This document shows, piece after piece, positions 1 to 8,177 of a stretch of DNA of 37,446 nt. How positions within the stretch are numbered: position 1 is the first letter of the stretch; each line of letters starts with the position of its first letter. This DNA comes from Collinsella aerofaciens (GTDB taxonomy: Bacteria; Actinomycetota; Coriobacteriia; Coriobacteriales; Coriobacteriaceae). The notes beneath the pieces were generated by a model. The model was not told the origin of the DNA, did not search any database, and saw only the letters and a list, made by a program, of their open reading frames with translations. Location: NCBI RefSeq assembly GCF_015558785.1, contig NZ_JADMOP010000018.1:1-37446 (forward strand), given 5' to 3'. Position numbers and translations under genes: made by a program.

Positions 1-53
1 CCAGGGCGCCGCTGACCGGTGGACGGCACCGAGCCGTACGCTTGAACTGAGAA

Positions 54-84
54 GGGGGAGGCCTCGCGGCCTCCCCCTTTTTTT
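54..84 (+). terminator. Rho-independent terminator of an upstream gene
   Basis: A perfect 10-bp stem (54-63 with 68-77, arm GGGGGAGGCC) with a TCGC loop is followed by a run of seven T. The gene it ends lies to the left of the window; 1-53 holds no recognisable reading frame of its own. Confidence 0.85.
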
Positions 85-148
85 GCGTTTATGGGGCGTA
101 AATGACTCTATTACACCAGACGATCTTATCGTTTTTGGTATTGAGCCT

Positions 149-616
149 TTATTTTAAGAAGATAAATCGAATAACAAGGGCAACTGCTATGGCCACAATG
201 ATCAAAAGCAGGATTGTCAGTCGATGCTGCTTGCGTCGTTTACTTGATGAAACGAAGATTGTTTTTCCCTGTTTTGGCGTTTCGAGATAGCGAGCCGAAT
301 GCGTCAAGGTTTGCTTTGGTCGAGGACCTCTTTGTTGATGAGTGGCGGATGCTTTCATCGGCTCATCACTAGCTGCGCTGTTTTTAGATAATGGTGCGTC
401 TTTCAGATATACAGGGTCTCCCGAGGCGACGCCCATATGTTTACGCCCCGTTTGGGCATCCTCGAGTGTTTGATATCGATTTCTCGTCACATACTCGGGC
501 TCCGGATCATTAATGGGCTCTTGCGAGATGTGGGGACGATGGAACCGTGGCGGCTGCGTGGAAGTATCTTCCCCCTGCGTCGGCATAAACATTTTGTTCT
601 GGTTTTGGTCGTCCAT
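149..616 (-). CDS. hypothetical tail-anchored membrane protein
   Basis: A 155-residue protein I do not recognise. The first ~125 residues are polar, rich in Gln, Pro, Thr and charged residues and probably disordered. A basic patch (SSSKRRKQHR, about 122-131) leads into one hydrophobic segment (about 132-152) that ends almost at the C-terminus, so a tail-anchored, cytoplasm-facing topology is likely. The ATG start is preceded on the minus strand by AAAGGGC at good spacing. It is divergent from the small heat-shock gene. The real gene is on this strand because the plus-strand frames across it have neither ribosome-binding sites nor sensible composition. Function unknown. Confidence 0.6.
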   Translation of the reverse strand: MDDQNQNKMFMPTQGEDTSTQPPRFHRPHISQEPINDPEPEYVTRNRYQTLEDAQTGRKHMGVASGDPVYLKDAPLSKNSAASDEPMKASATHQQRGPRPKQTLTHSARYLETPKQGKTIFVSSSKRRKQHRLTILLLIIVAIAVALVIRFIFLK

Positions 617-708
617 GATGCCCTTTAGCTCGTTACCAACAACGTGTACGCGCTCATTGTAAGCCCCTTGTTATTTGTAGCTGGGGACATACTCGGTATT
701 TAAGCTCT

Positions 709-721
709 GGTTCAAAGAACC
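709..721. promoter_or_regulatory. short palindrome in divergent intergenic region
   Basis: GGTTC-aaa-GAACC, a perfect 5-bp inverted repeat in the 277-bp gap between the divergent hypothetical gene and hsp20. It could be an operator half-pair, but the arms are short and chance is possible. Confidence 0.25.
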
Positions 722-798
722 TTAACCTTCCTAAAACCTAAGTCATACGCACTTAGATATGCTTATAGTACTGGACTCAAAAAACTTTATAGTCGATG

Positions 799-827
799 TA
801 TATATGAGCACTGGGTGGGCATATATA
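799..827. promoter_or_regulatory. candidate operator upstream of hsp20
   Basis: TATATATG and CATATATA form a perfect 8-bp inverted repeat with a 13-nt spacer, 67 bp before the hsp20 start. The surrounding AT-rich stretch (760-830) contrasts with the GC-rich genes and probably holds the promoter. Neither a CIRCE element (HrcA) nor a HAIR element (HspR) can be found here, so control by those repressors is not supported by the sequence. Confidence 0.35.
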
Positions 828-893
828 AGAGCGTCAAAAGAAGTCCCAGTCACCTGGAAGATGACTCGGCAGTCCTATAAAGGAGTGGTAAAC

Positions 894-1325
894 ATGGCAA
901 GCATGGTTCCTTATCGTTCGGTTTTTGGCGTTCGTCCCTCTGCAAGCTCGCTGTTCGATCTGTTTGATGATATGAGCGACCTAGCGAACAGCTCGATTGC
1001 CTCTAAGGCGTTCCCCGTTGACGTTGAGGATAAGGGCGATGGCTATGAGGTCAAGGCTTATCTGACCGGCGTCGCCAAGGACGATATCGATGTCGAGCTT
1101 AACGAGGGCCGTCTGTCCATTAGCGTGAATGTCGAGGAAGACGAGGAGAACGAGGGCAAGAACTTCCTGCAGAAGGAGTTCAGCTCGTACAGCGCGACGC
1201 GTGGCGTGTATCTTAAGGACGCTTCGAGCGAGGGCCTCTCGGCTAAGTACGCTGACGGCATCCTGACCGTTACGGTTCCCAAGATCGTCGAGAAGAAGAA
1301 CGTTACGAAGATCTCCATCGAATAA
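894..1325 (+). CDS. hsp20: Hsp20/alpha-crystallin family small heat-shock protein
   Basis: A 143-residue ATP-independent holdase chaperone. The alpha-crystallin domain spans about residues 40-138, with the family's ending ADGILTVTVPK. The C-terminal TKISIE contains the I-x-I motif that docks neighbouring dimers in the oligomer. The short N-terminal arm (FDLFDDM) is typical of bacterial class A members. The start at 894 was chosen because AAAGGAGTGG lies just upstream; the same frame stays open 45 codons further up, but that part has no ribosome-binding site and an atypical composition. The gene is monocistronic, with a strong terminator after it. Heat control is likely, but no known operator is visible. 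Confidence 0.93.
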   Translation: MASMVPYRSVFGVRPSASSLFDLFDDMSDLANSSIASKAFPVDVEDKGDGYEVKAYLTGVAKDDIDVELNEGRLSISVNVEEDEENEGKNFLQKEFSSYSATRGVYLKDASSEGLSAKYADGILTVTVPKIVEKKNVTKISIE

Positions 1326-1353
1326 CTTCGTTGGTGTTCTTCGCTATTAAAAG

Positions 1354-1397
1354 ACAACAAAAGGGGCTGGGAAGCGATTCCCGGCCCCTTTTGTTGT
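1354..1397. terminator. bidirectional terminator between hsp20 and the metallo-hydrolase
   Basis: A 20-bp stem (1354-1373 with 1378-1397, one G-T pair) carries an A-rich flank on one side and TTTTGTTGTTT on the other, so it can end both convergent transcripts. Confidence 0.85.
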
Positions 1398-1407
1398 TTA
1401 GGACAGT

Positions 1408-2217
1408 CTATTGAATGGTTGCCGGTTGATACTGACTCGCAGGGCGTATCGAGAGTTTTCGCGATCCTTGGAGAAGGGTTGCGGAGCTGCCGACCTCGTC
1501 ATCCAGGGTTGCGGCCAGAGCTTTGGCATAGCTTTTGACGGTAAGGCTCGGACGATTGTTATCTTGGCTGATATGCATGGCAATGAGCTGTTCGGTGCGA
1601 TCGGTAACAAGTTCGCGCGCGGCTTCGGCGGCTTGGCCATTGGAGAGGTGTCCCCTTTCAGACAGGATGCGCTCCTGAAGAAAGCGGGGATATTCTCCCT
1701 CGCGCAGCATGGTCACATCGTGGTTGCTTTCGAGTGCGAGGACTCGACAATCTTTGAGGGTGTTCATGGCTTGGCTCGATAGCTCTCCGGTGTCGGTGGC
1801 AAAGCCGATGGAATCATCGAGGGTGTCGAATCGATAGCCGACTGGATTGATGACATCGTGTGACGTTGAGTAGGTTTGCACGTGGATGCCGGCAATGGAT
1901 AGGGTGTCACCGGGATCGAATTCCTCGACAGGCAGATGCGAAAGATTTTCTTTGCTCGAAAGAGTGCCCCTGCTGGCAAAGAGGGGGCCGTGCCAGTGCT
2001 TGCACCAGACATCGAGGCCCTTGATGTGATCGCTATGCTCATGAGTAATGAGAAGAGCCGAGACGTTGTCTGCCGAGAGCCTCAGTTCTGCCATGCGCTT
2101 TAATGTCTCGCGGGGAGACAGTCCGTCATCGACCATAATGAGCCCCTGCGGGCCCTCGATGAGTGCGCAGTTGCCTTTAGAGCCACTGCCGAGGATATGA
2201 AGGTGCAGGCAAGACAT
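1408..2217 (-). CDS. YycJ/WalJ-type metallo-beta-lactamase-fold hydrolase
   Basis: A 269-residue soluble MBL-fold protein. It opens with LHILGSGSKGNCALIE, the family's first strand and Gly-rich turn, and carries the metal-binding HEHSDH motif at about residues 59-64 (THEHSDHIKGLD). Later metal ligands are likely in STSHD (about 118-122) and ATDTGEL (about 140-146). Length and the SGSKGN opening match YycJ/WalJ proteins, which have been linked to cell-wall and DNA-repair phenotypes in Firmicutes; the substrate is not settled and other MBL exonuclease-like hydrolases remain possible. It converges with hsp20 and is divergent from tilS, with only 48 bp between the starts, so their promoters overlap. 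Confidence 0.82.
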   Translation of the reverse strand: MSCLHLHILGSGSKGNCALIEGPQGLIMVDDGLSPRETLKRMAELRLSADNVSALLITHEHSDHIKGLDVWCKHWHGPLFASRGTLSSKENLSHLPVEEFDPGDTLSIAGIHVQTYSTSHDVINPVGYRFDTLDDSIGFATDTGELSSQAMNTLKDCRVLALESNHDVTMLREGEYPRFLQERILSERGHLSNGQAAEAARELVTDRTEQLIAMHISQDNNRPSLTVKSYAKALAATLDDEVGSSATLLQGSRKLSIRPASQYQPATIQ

Positions 2218-2265
2218 AAGATTCCAAAGGATACAATGGGTGCGGACGAATAAAGGAGGAAGCGA

Positions 2266-3804
2266 ATGCCAACGGTATCACAGCATTACGGACACCATGC
2301 CGTGCCTGGGGCAGTCGATGAGACCCGGACGAGGCAGCAGGCAGCTCCTGTCGTGCTCATGGTATCAGGCGGCGCGGACTCGACGGCACTGCTTCTTATG
2401 GCGTGCACATCAAAGCTGGATATCCAAGACGGACGCGGTGTTGCCCCCATTGCTCGCGAGCGCCTGCATGTGCTGCATGTAAACCATCATCTGCGCGGCA
2501 AGGCGTCCGATGGCGACGAGGCCTTTGTGCGTGAGCTCTGCGCGCAATATGGTTTACCGCTGTGTGTGGAGCACGCTTATTTTGATGGGGAGTCGGGCAA
2601 TATTGAGGCCGCGGCCCGCGAGGTGCGCTATGCCGCGGCGCGGAGGTATGTTCGCGAACTCTGCGCCCAGACGGGGGCGCCGCGAACGGCGGCTCGTATC
2701 TGCACCGCGCACACGTCTTCGGATCGCGCGGAAACGTTTTTGATGAACGCGATTAAGGGTTCGGGGCCCGCTGGTCTATCGAGCATTCCTCGCCGGAGGA
2801 ATATCGTGGTGCGTCCCTTGCTCGACCTAACTCATGGCGAGCTTGTGGGCTATCTACAGGTACATGGTCAGCCGTGGCGTGAAGACGAGAGCAATGAGGA
2901 TATCTCGTATCTGCGAAACTACGTGCGCCATCGGGTAATGCCAGTGGTGGCACAGCGTAATGCGAGCGTGTGCAAGACGATTGGCGCCGCCTGTGAGATC
3001 TTGGGTGACGAAGACGCGTTTCTATCCCAGCTGTCGGCGCAGGCGTTTCGAAGCTGCCTGCGCAAGGAGGCGGCGGGCGCGCTAGTGCTCGATGCCAGAC
3101 GCCTTGCTGCGGCCGAGGTGGTAATCGCGCGGCGCATCGTGCGACTGGCGATTAAGCGCATCGATCCGGACGCTCGTCCAGAGATGCGACATGTGGAGCG
3201 AGTCCTTTCCTGCGTTGCCGAGGGCGCCGGCTCGGTCGCGCTTCCGGCGGGGATTGACGCACGCATTGAGTTTGGCATGCTGGCGTTTAAGGCGCCGGCG
3301 GCTCGCGAGGGCCTGGTCGCGGACTGGGTTACCGTACCCGGTCGTTTGCCGTTGGGCGGGGGACGTATGCTGGTCACAGAACCGATGGCCGTTGAGCCGG
3401 GATGCGATATCGTGCGTCGCGCCCGTGAGCTTGCAGCTGCCGGGGAAGTGACAGCTTTGGTAGACGCGGCTGCCCTGGGTTTTGCCGACAGCGATAGTGA
3501 GCGGATCCTGGCGGGCTCGCGTGGCAAGATCCCTGTCGAGGCGCGATTGGCGCGCCTGTGGGTGGACGGTCCCGCACCGGGAGACGTGATGTGCCCGTTA
3601 GGGATGAGTGGCCGAAGCAAGAAAGTATCCGACTTGCTAGGCGAGGCTCGCATTCCCGTTTCCGAGCGCGCCGGCGTGCCCATGGTGAGGACGGCGCCGG
3701 GAGGTGCCGTGGTGTGGGTCGCCGGAGTTCGCGCGGACGAGCGTTTTAAGTGCACGGCCGCAACGCGCGTGGCATATCTGCTTCGTGTGGTCGATGCGGA
3801 ATAG
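2266..3804 (+). CDS. tilS: tRNA(Ile)-lysidine synthase
   Basis: TilS ligates lysine to C34 of the tRNA-Ile CAU anticodon using ATP, which switches the codon read from AUG to AUA; it is normally essential. The PP-loop SGGADS is at residues 34-39, followed by HVNHHLRG and AAAREVRY, both family hallmarks. The C-terminal TilS domain fills the last ~130 residues (PGDVMCPLG, ending VWVAGVRADERFK). At 512 residues it is longer than Gram-negative TilS. In the second conserved motif, usually HHxDDQxET, it reads HTSSDRAET, so the first Asp is Ser. The start has AAAGGAGGA upstream. A -10-like TACAAT is at 2232-2237. It leads a tilS-hpt-ftsH cluster common in Gram-positive bacteria. Confidence 0.93.
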   Translation: MPTVSQHYGHHAVPGAVDETRTRQQAAPVVLMVSGGADSTALLLMACTSKLDIQDGRGVAPIARERLHVLHVNHHLRGKASDGDEAFVRELCAQYGLPLCVEHAYFDGESGNIEAAAREVRYAAARRYVRELCAQTGAPRTAARICTAHTSSDRAETFLMNAIKGSGPAGLSSIPRRRNIVVRPLLDLTHGELVGYLQVHGQPWREDESNEDISYLRNYVRHRVMPVVAQRNASVCKTIGAACEILGDEDAFLSQLSAQAFRSCLRKEAAGALVLDARRLAAAEVVIARRIVRLAIKRIDPDARPEMRHVERVLSCVAEGAGSVALPAGIDARIEFGMLAFKAPAAREGLVADWVTVPGRLPLGGGRMLVTEPMAVEPGCDIVRRARELAAAGEVTALVDAAALGFADSDSERILAGSRGKIPVEARLARLWVDGPAPGDVMCPLGMSGRSKKVSDLLGEARIPVSERAGVPMVRTAPGGAVVWVAGVRADERFKCTAATRVAYLLRVVDAE

Positions 3805-3843
3805 CGTCCTACGCCAGCTATTCTGTGCGGCGTTGACGGTATT

Positions 3844-3864
3844 CCCGCGCTGATGGTGCGCGGG
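3844..3864. other. short GC hairpin between tilS and hpt
   Basis: CCCGCGC (3844-3850) pairs perfectly with GCGCGGG (3858-3864) across a 7-nt loop. No T-run follows, so it is at best a weak terminator or processing site. A possible hpt promoter follows it (TGGAAA at 3866, TAGAAT at 3890, 18-nt spacing). Confidence 0.4.
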
Positions 3865-3952
3865 CTGGAAAATATACCCCGTGCGCTGCTAGAATGTGTA
3901 GTTCGCGTCCATACGGCGGTGTGTGGGCGATTAAGCACAAGAAAGGGTTGTC

Positions 3953-4501
3953 ATGGCTTCTCAACATCCGGATATCGAGAAGGTTCTGTTTACGCAGGAG
4001 GATATCGACGGCATCGTTTCTCGCCTGGGCGAGGAGATCACTCGCGACTACGCGGGTAAGGATCTGGTGCTGATCGCGGTTCTGCGCGGTGCCGTTGTCT
4101 TTATGGGCGACCTGATGCGCAAGATTGAGCTACCGACCAACATCGATTTCATGGCTGTTTCGAGCTATGGCGACGGTGTGAAGTCTTCGGGCATCGTGCG
4201 TATCATTAAGGATCTGGATATCGACATCCGTGGTCGCGACGTGCTGATCGTCGAGGACATTCTGGACTCGGGCCTGACCCTCAAGTACCTGATGAAGAAC
4301 CTCGAGAGCCGCAAGCCCGCTTCGCTGGAGGTCGCTGCCTTCCTGTGGAAGGACGTTGAGGACCGCACCTCGGCCATCACGCCCAAGTATGTTGGAACCC
4401 ATTGCCCCGATGCCTTTGTGGTGGGCTACGGCCTCGACTATGCCGAGCGCTATCGTAACCTTCCGTATCTGGGCATTTTGAAACCGGAGGTTTATTCGTA
4501 A
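3953..4501 (+). CDS. hpt: hypoxanthine phosphoribosyltransferase
   Basis: A 182-residue purine-salvage enzyme that makes IMP or GMP from hypoxanthine or guanine and PRPP in the cytoplasm. The PRPP-binding loop VLIVEDILDSGLTL lies at about residues 97-110 with the catalytic acidic pair E101-D102. LRGAVVFMGDL near the N-terminus (44-54) and the C-terminal VVGYGLDYAERYRNLPYLG (about 157-175) are family signatures. Length is normal. The start has AAGAAAGGG upstream. The stop is one base before the ftsH start, and GGAGG near the hpt 3' end serves as the ftsH ribosome-binding site, so the two are translationally coupled. Confidence 0.95.
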   Translation: MASQHPDIEKVLFTQEDIDGIVSRLGEEITRDYAGKDLVLIAVLRGAVVFMGDLMRKIELPTNIDFMAVSSYGDGVKSSGIVRIIKDLDIDIRGRDVLIVEDILDSGLTLKYLMKNLESRKPASLEVAAFLWKDVEDRTSAITPKYVGTHCPDAFVVGYGLDYAERYRNLPYLGILKPEVYS

Positions 4502-4502
4502 G

Positions 4503-6638
4503 ATGCCCGACGACCATAACGATAACAATTCCCAGACTCCCCGGGAGCCTAAGATCCCGGGGATGCCCGGAGGCAAGAAGCCCACGCGTACGGGCTGGCT
4601 GTATTTTCTTTTGGCTTGCGCGCTTCTGGGCTATGCCTTCTTTAATATGGGTTCCGGCTTTGCCAGCTCCAGCAATACCGTTAAGCTCGCGACGAGCGAG
4701 ATGGTCAGCGCCATCAAGCAGGATTGCGTCGAAGATCTGACCTATACGGTTCAAGACGGAAGCGTGACGGGTCATTACTGGAAGACAAAAAAGGACAAGG
4801 GCGATACGAGCGAGCTCAAGAGCTTCTCTTCGACCTATGTCGGCTCCGATTCGCTTGCCGAGCTCATGGCGGAGCACCCCGATACCAAGTACATCGTCAA
4901 CACCAACGATCCCGATTTTTGGGGCGACTTGGCGATGAGTGTGCTTCCGACGATCGCCCTTATCGCCATCATGTTCTACTTTATGCGCCAGATGATGGGC
5001 GCCAACAACAGGAACATGCAGTTTGGCAAGACCAACGCCAAGACCAACGAGGCCACACGCCCCAAGGTCAAGTTTGAAGACGTTGCCGGAGTGGACGAGG
5101 CAGTCGAGGAGCTCGAGGAGATCCGTGACTTTTTGAGCGATCCGGATCGCTATCGCAAGCTGGGCGCCAAGATCCCGCGTGGCGTGTTGCTGGTTGGCCC
5201 TCCGGGCACCGGTAAAACGCTGCTGGCCAAGGCCGTTGCCGGCGAGGCGGGCGTGCCGTTCTTTAGCATCTCGGGTTCCGACTTTGTCGAGATGTTCGTA
5301 GGTGTCGGCGCCAGCCGTGTGCGTGACCTCTTTAAGGAGGCCAAGTCCCAGGCCCCGTCGATCATCTTCATCGATGAGATCGATGCCGTGGGACGTCAGC
5401 GCGGAGCTGGCTTGGGCGGCGGTCACGACGAGCGCGAGCAGACGCTCAACCAGCTGCTGGTCGAGATGGACGGCTTTGAGGAAAGCGAGTCGGTCATCCT
5501 GATCGCCGCCACCAACCGCCCCGACATTCTGGATCCGGCGCTGCTGCGTCCCGGTCGTTTTGACCGTCAGGTTACGGTCGACCGTCCGGATGTGAAGGGC
5601 CGCGAGCAGATCTTGCGCATGCATGCCGAGAACAAGCCGATGGACGAGGACGTTAAGTTTGAGAAGCTCGCCCAGATGACCGTTGGCTTCACTGGTGCCG
5701 ATCTGGCAAATCTGCTCAACGAGTCTGCGCTGTTGGCTGCCCGCCGCCATCGTTCCGTGATCTCGATGGACGAGGTCGAGGAATCGATGGAGCGCGTGAT
5801 TGCCGGACCGCAGCGCAAGGGTCGCGTGATGACCGAGGCCGAGCGCACCACGATTGCCTACCACGAGAGCGGTCACGCCCTGGTGGGTCACATCCTGGAA
5901 CACTCCGATCCGGTCCACAAGATCTCGATCGTCAGCCGCGGCCAGGCGCTGGGCTACACGCTGCAGCTTCCGCAGGAGGACCACTTCCTCAAGACCAAGA
6001 ACGAGATGCTCGACGAGCTCGCCGTGTTCTTGGGCGGTCGCGTTGCCGAGGAGCTCATGTGCGATGACATCACGTCGGGCGCGAGCAACGATCTGGAGCG
6101 CGCAACCAAGATGGCGCGCGAGATGGTCACGCGCCTGGGCATGAGCGAGGAGCTGGGCACGCAAGTGTTTGGCGAGGCGCAACATCAGGTGTTCCTTGGT
6201 CGCGATTACGCCGATCACCAGGATTACTCCGAGGAGACGGCGCGCCGCATCGATATCGAGGTCCAGCGCATTATGCGTGAGGCCCATCGTCGTGCGGTCG
6301 AGATTCTGGACGCCCGTCGCGATCAGCTCGATCTGATGGCGAAGGTGCTGCTTGAGCGCGAGACCGTCGAGGGCGACGCCGTGAACGCCCTGCTCGACAA
6401 CGAGTGGAATGCCTACCTTGAGCGCGAGGGCGATATCCTGGCGGCCAAGGAGGAGCGCAATGCCAAGGCGGCCGGCATGCCGACCAAGAAGCGCGTGCCT
6501 CGAATGAGCGAGGAGGAGCTGGCGGCTGATGCCGCGGCCTTTGCGCAGGCGGCCATGCAGGAGGATGCCGAAGCCGCATCCGATGATGCTGACGATGACC
6601 ATGCCGTCGTCGATGCCGACACCGACGCCGACAAATAG
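4503..6638 (+). CDS. ftsH: ATP-dependent zinc metalloprotease FtsH
   Basis: A 711-residue membrane-anchored AAA+ protease that degrades misfolded membrane proteins and short-lived regulators. A transmembrane helix (about 31-50), an extracytoplasmic loop of ~90 residues and a second helix (about 143-162) precede the AAA+ module. Walker A GPPGTGKT is at 232-239, Walker B IIFIDEID at 287-294 and the second region of homology at about 336-353. The zinc motif HESGH is at 454-458, with the third ligand region at [11 protein letters not shown]. The C-terminal ~80 residues are acidic and Ala-rich and probably disordered, a common actinobacterial extension. It ends the tilS-hpt-ftsH operon, followed by a strong terminator. 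Confidence 0.97.
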   Translation: MPDDHNDNNSQTPREPKIPGMPGGKKPTRTGWLYFLLACALLGYAFFNMGSGFASSSNTVKLATSEMVSAIKQDCVEDLTYTVQDGSVTGHYWKTKKDKGDTSELKSFSSTYVGSDSLAELMAEHPDTKYIVNTNDPDFWGDLAMSVLPTIALIAIMFYFMRQMMGANNRNMQFGKTNAKTNEATRPKVKFEDVAGVDEAVEELEEIRDFLSDPDRYRKLGAKIPRGVLLVGPPGTGKTLLAKAVAGEAGVPFFSISGSDFVEMFVGVGASRVRDLFKEAKSQAPSIIFIDEIDAVGRQRGAGLGGGHDEREQTLNQLLVEMDGFEESESVILIAATNRPDILDPALLRPGRFDRQVTVDRPDVKGREQILRMHAENKPMDEDVKFEKLAQMTVGFTGADLANLLNESALLAARRHRSVISMDEVEESMERVIAGPQRKGRVMTEAERTTIAYHESGHALVGHILEHSDPVHKISIVSRGQALGYTLQLPQEDHFLKTKNEMLDELAVFLGGRVAEELMCDDITSGASNDLERATKMAREMVTRLGMSEELGTQVFGEAQHQVFLGRDYADHQDYSEETARRIDIEVQRIMREAHRRAVEILDARRDQLDLMAKVLLERETVEGDAVNALLDNEWNAYLEREGDILAAKEERNAKAAGMPTKKRVPRMSEEELAADAAAFAQAAMQEDAEAASDDADDDHAVVDADTDADK

Positions 6639-6650
6639 TCTTTGTGGCGA

Positions 6651-6686
6651 AAGCCTCCGCGGGGAAACCTGCGGAGGCTTTTTCTT
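6651..6686 (+). terminator. terminator after ftsH
   Basis: AAGCCTCCGC (6651-6660) pairs perfectly with GCGGAGGCTT (6671-6680) over a 10-nt loop, followed by a T-rich tail. Confidence 0.88.
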
Positions 6687-6707
6687 TTGAGCGATATGGG
6701 GCCGTCT

Positions 6708-6767
6708 GTTGATTGGGGACAGACTTAAATGAGCGTTTTCACGCATTTAAGTCTGTCCCCAATCAAC
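6708..6767. repeat. 60-bp palindromic repeat with GGGGACAG arms
   Basis: A perfect 24-bp inverted repeat (6708-6731 with 6744-6767) around a 12-nt centre; the inner GCG/CGC can extend the stem with one bulged base. Arms contain GATTGGGGACAGACTTAAAT. It sits between a terminator and the next promoter, so it is not itself needed as a terminator. GGGGACAG-type palindromes occur as dispersed repeats in many bacteria, often credited to REP-associated Y1 transposases; no such gene is in this window. Confidence 0.8.
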
Positions 6768-6827
6768 ATTGCTGCGGCACTTTGCTCGGCTAAAGCGTAC
6801 AATAGCGCCTATGCGAAAGGGGAACAG

Positions 6828-8012
6828 ATGATCAACGAAACTATGTATGCTCGCGGTGCGGAAAGCTCCATCATCCGTGAGATTTTTAGCTATGGCCTTG
6901 AGCGCAAGGCGCAGATCGGTGCGGAAAACGTATTCGATTTTTCGCTGGGCAATCCGAGCGTTCCGGCACCCGCTGCTGTGGCGGAGTCCATTAAGAAGGC
7001 CCTGGAGCTGCCGAGCGACCAGCTGCACGGCTACACGCCCGCACCGGGCCTGCCGCAATGTCGTGCCGCTGTGGCCGAATCGCTCAACCGCCGCTTTGGC
7101 ACGAGCTATGAGGGCAAAGACGTCTTTATGACGGTGGGTGCCGCGGCTTCGCTCACCTGCGCGCTCAACGCCGTTACGAATCCGGGCGACGAGGTTATTG
7201 TTATCGCCCCGTACTTTCCGGAGTATCGCGTTTGGATTGAGAAGGCCGGCTGCACGTGTGTCGAGGCGCTTGCCAACGAGGACACATTCCAGCTGAGCGA
7301 GGATAACGTATTCAAGGCGATCACCGACAAGACGGCGGCCGTCATTATCGACTCGCCCAACAACCCGACCGGTGCCGTATATACGCGCGACACGCTGACG
7401 CGACTGGCCAATGTTCTGCGCGAGGCCAACGCTCAGCGCGATCCCGAGAATCCGATTATGCTCATCTCGGATGAGCCGTACCGCGAGATCGTGTACGGTG
7501 CCGAGGTGCCTTGGGTGCCCTCGATCTACGAGCACACCATCGTGTGCTACTCGTATTCCAAGTCGCTGTCGCTGCCGGGTGAGCGCGTGGGGTGGATCTT
7601 GGTTCCCAACACCAATCCGCAGGCTGCCCGTCTGATGCCGGCCGTTGCCGGTGCCGCCCGTACGCTGGGCTTCGTGTGCGCGCCGGCGCTCTTTCAGCGC
7701 GTAATTATCGACTGCATCGATGAGCCGAGTGACGTTGAGGCCTATGCACGCAACCGCACCGCGCTTACCGACGCACTAGCGGAGTATGGCTACACCTATG
7801 TTGAGCCGGATGGCGCGTTCTACCTATGGGTGAAAGCATTGGAGCCCGATGCGAATGCGTTTTGCGAGCGCGCAAAGAAGTATGAGTTGCTTGCGGTTCC
7901 CTCGGACAGCTTTGGTATGCCGGGTTGGTTCCGCCTGGGCTATTGCGTGAGCTACGAAACGATTGTCAATTCGCTACCCGCTTGGAAACAGTTGGCGGAC
8001 GAGTATCGTTAA
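6828..8012 (+). CDS. class I/II PLP-dependent aminotransferase
   Basis: A 394-residue fold-type I aminotransferase. Family features: SLGNPSVPAP (about 39-48), the aromatic PYFPEY (128-133), DSPNNPTG (175-182), SDEPYRE (214-220) with the PLP-ring Asp, and the Schiff-base lysine K245 in SYSKSLSLPGERVG. GWFRLGYC near the C-terminus carries the substrate-carboxylate Arg. The substrate cannot be read from sequence; aspartate- or aromatic-type enzymes of subgroup I-gamma are the closest in motif. The start at 6828 has AAAGGGGAAC upstream; the frame is open into the preceding palindrome but without a ribosome-binding site. A -10-like TACAAT is at 6798-6803. Confidence 0.9.
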   Translation: MINETMYARGAESSIIREIFSYGLERKAQIGAENVFDFSLGNPSVPAPAAVAESIKKALELPSDQLHGYTPAPGLPQCRAAVAESLNRRFGTSYEGKDVFMTVGAAASLTCALNAVTNPGDEVIVIAPYFPEYRVWIEKAGCTCVEALANEDTFQLSEDNVFKAITDKTAAVIIDSPNNPTGAVYTRDTLTRLANVLREANAQRDPENPIMLISDEPYREIVYGAEVPWVPSIYEHTIVCYSYSKSLSLPGERVGWILVPNTNPQAARLMPAVAGAARTLGFVCAPALFQRVIIDCIDEPSDVEAYARNRTALTDALAEYGYTYVEPDGAFYLWVKALEPDANAFCERAKKYELLAVPSDSFGMPGWFRLGYCVSYETIVNSLPAWKQLADEYR

Positions 8013-8046
8013 AAGTAAAGCGCTCTGCCTACAATGTTTTACGTGA

Positions 8047-8077
8047 AACGGGGTTTGGTGTTAAGCCGGACCCCGTT
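8047..8077. other. hairpin after the aminotransferase
   Basis: AACGGGGT (8047-8054) pairs with ACCCCGTT (8070-8077), and the 15-nt loop can pair further. There is no U-run, so it may be a weak terminator or transcript-stabilising hairpin. Confidence 0.4.
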
Positions 8078-8110
8078 GTCATGGACGTTGTGTCTTTGGG
8101 ATGGAGTGGT

Positions 8111-8140
8111 TTTACGACTATCGAAGGCTATGTGTACAAT
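8111..8140 (+). promoter_or_regulatory. predicted promoter of the PHP-domain gene
   Basis: TTTACG (8111-8116) and TACAAT (8135-8140) with an 18-nt spacer, 37 bp before the start codon. GTACAAT recurs as a -10 box before several genes here. Confidence 0.5.
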
Positions 8141-8177
8141 GAATATAAGCGACGGCCGTGCCAGATAAGGAGACCTG

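Noticed and set aside
617-893. CIRCE (HrcA) or HAIR (HspR) element for hsp20
   Set aside because: Neither TTAGCACTC/GAGTGCTAA nor CTTGAGT/ACTCAAG dyads are present; GACTCAAA at 774 has no partner.
4377-6746. 789-codon open frame on the minus strand antisense to ftsH
   Set aside because: FtsH is certain on the plus strand. The antisense frame is Arg/His/Leu-rich with no motifs or ribosome-binding site, and arises from the GC bias at third codon positions.
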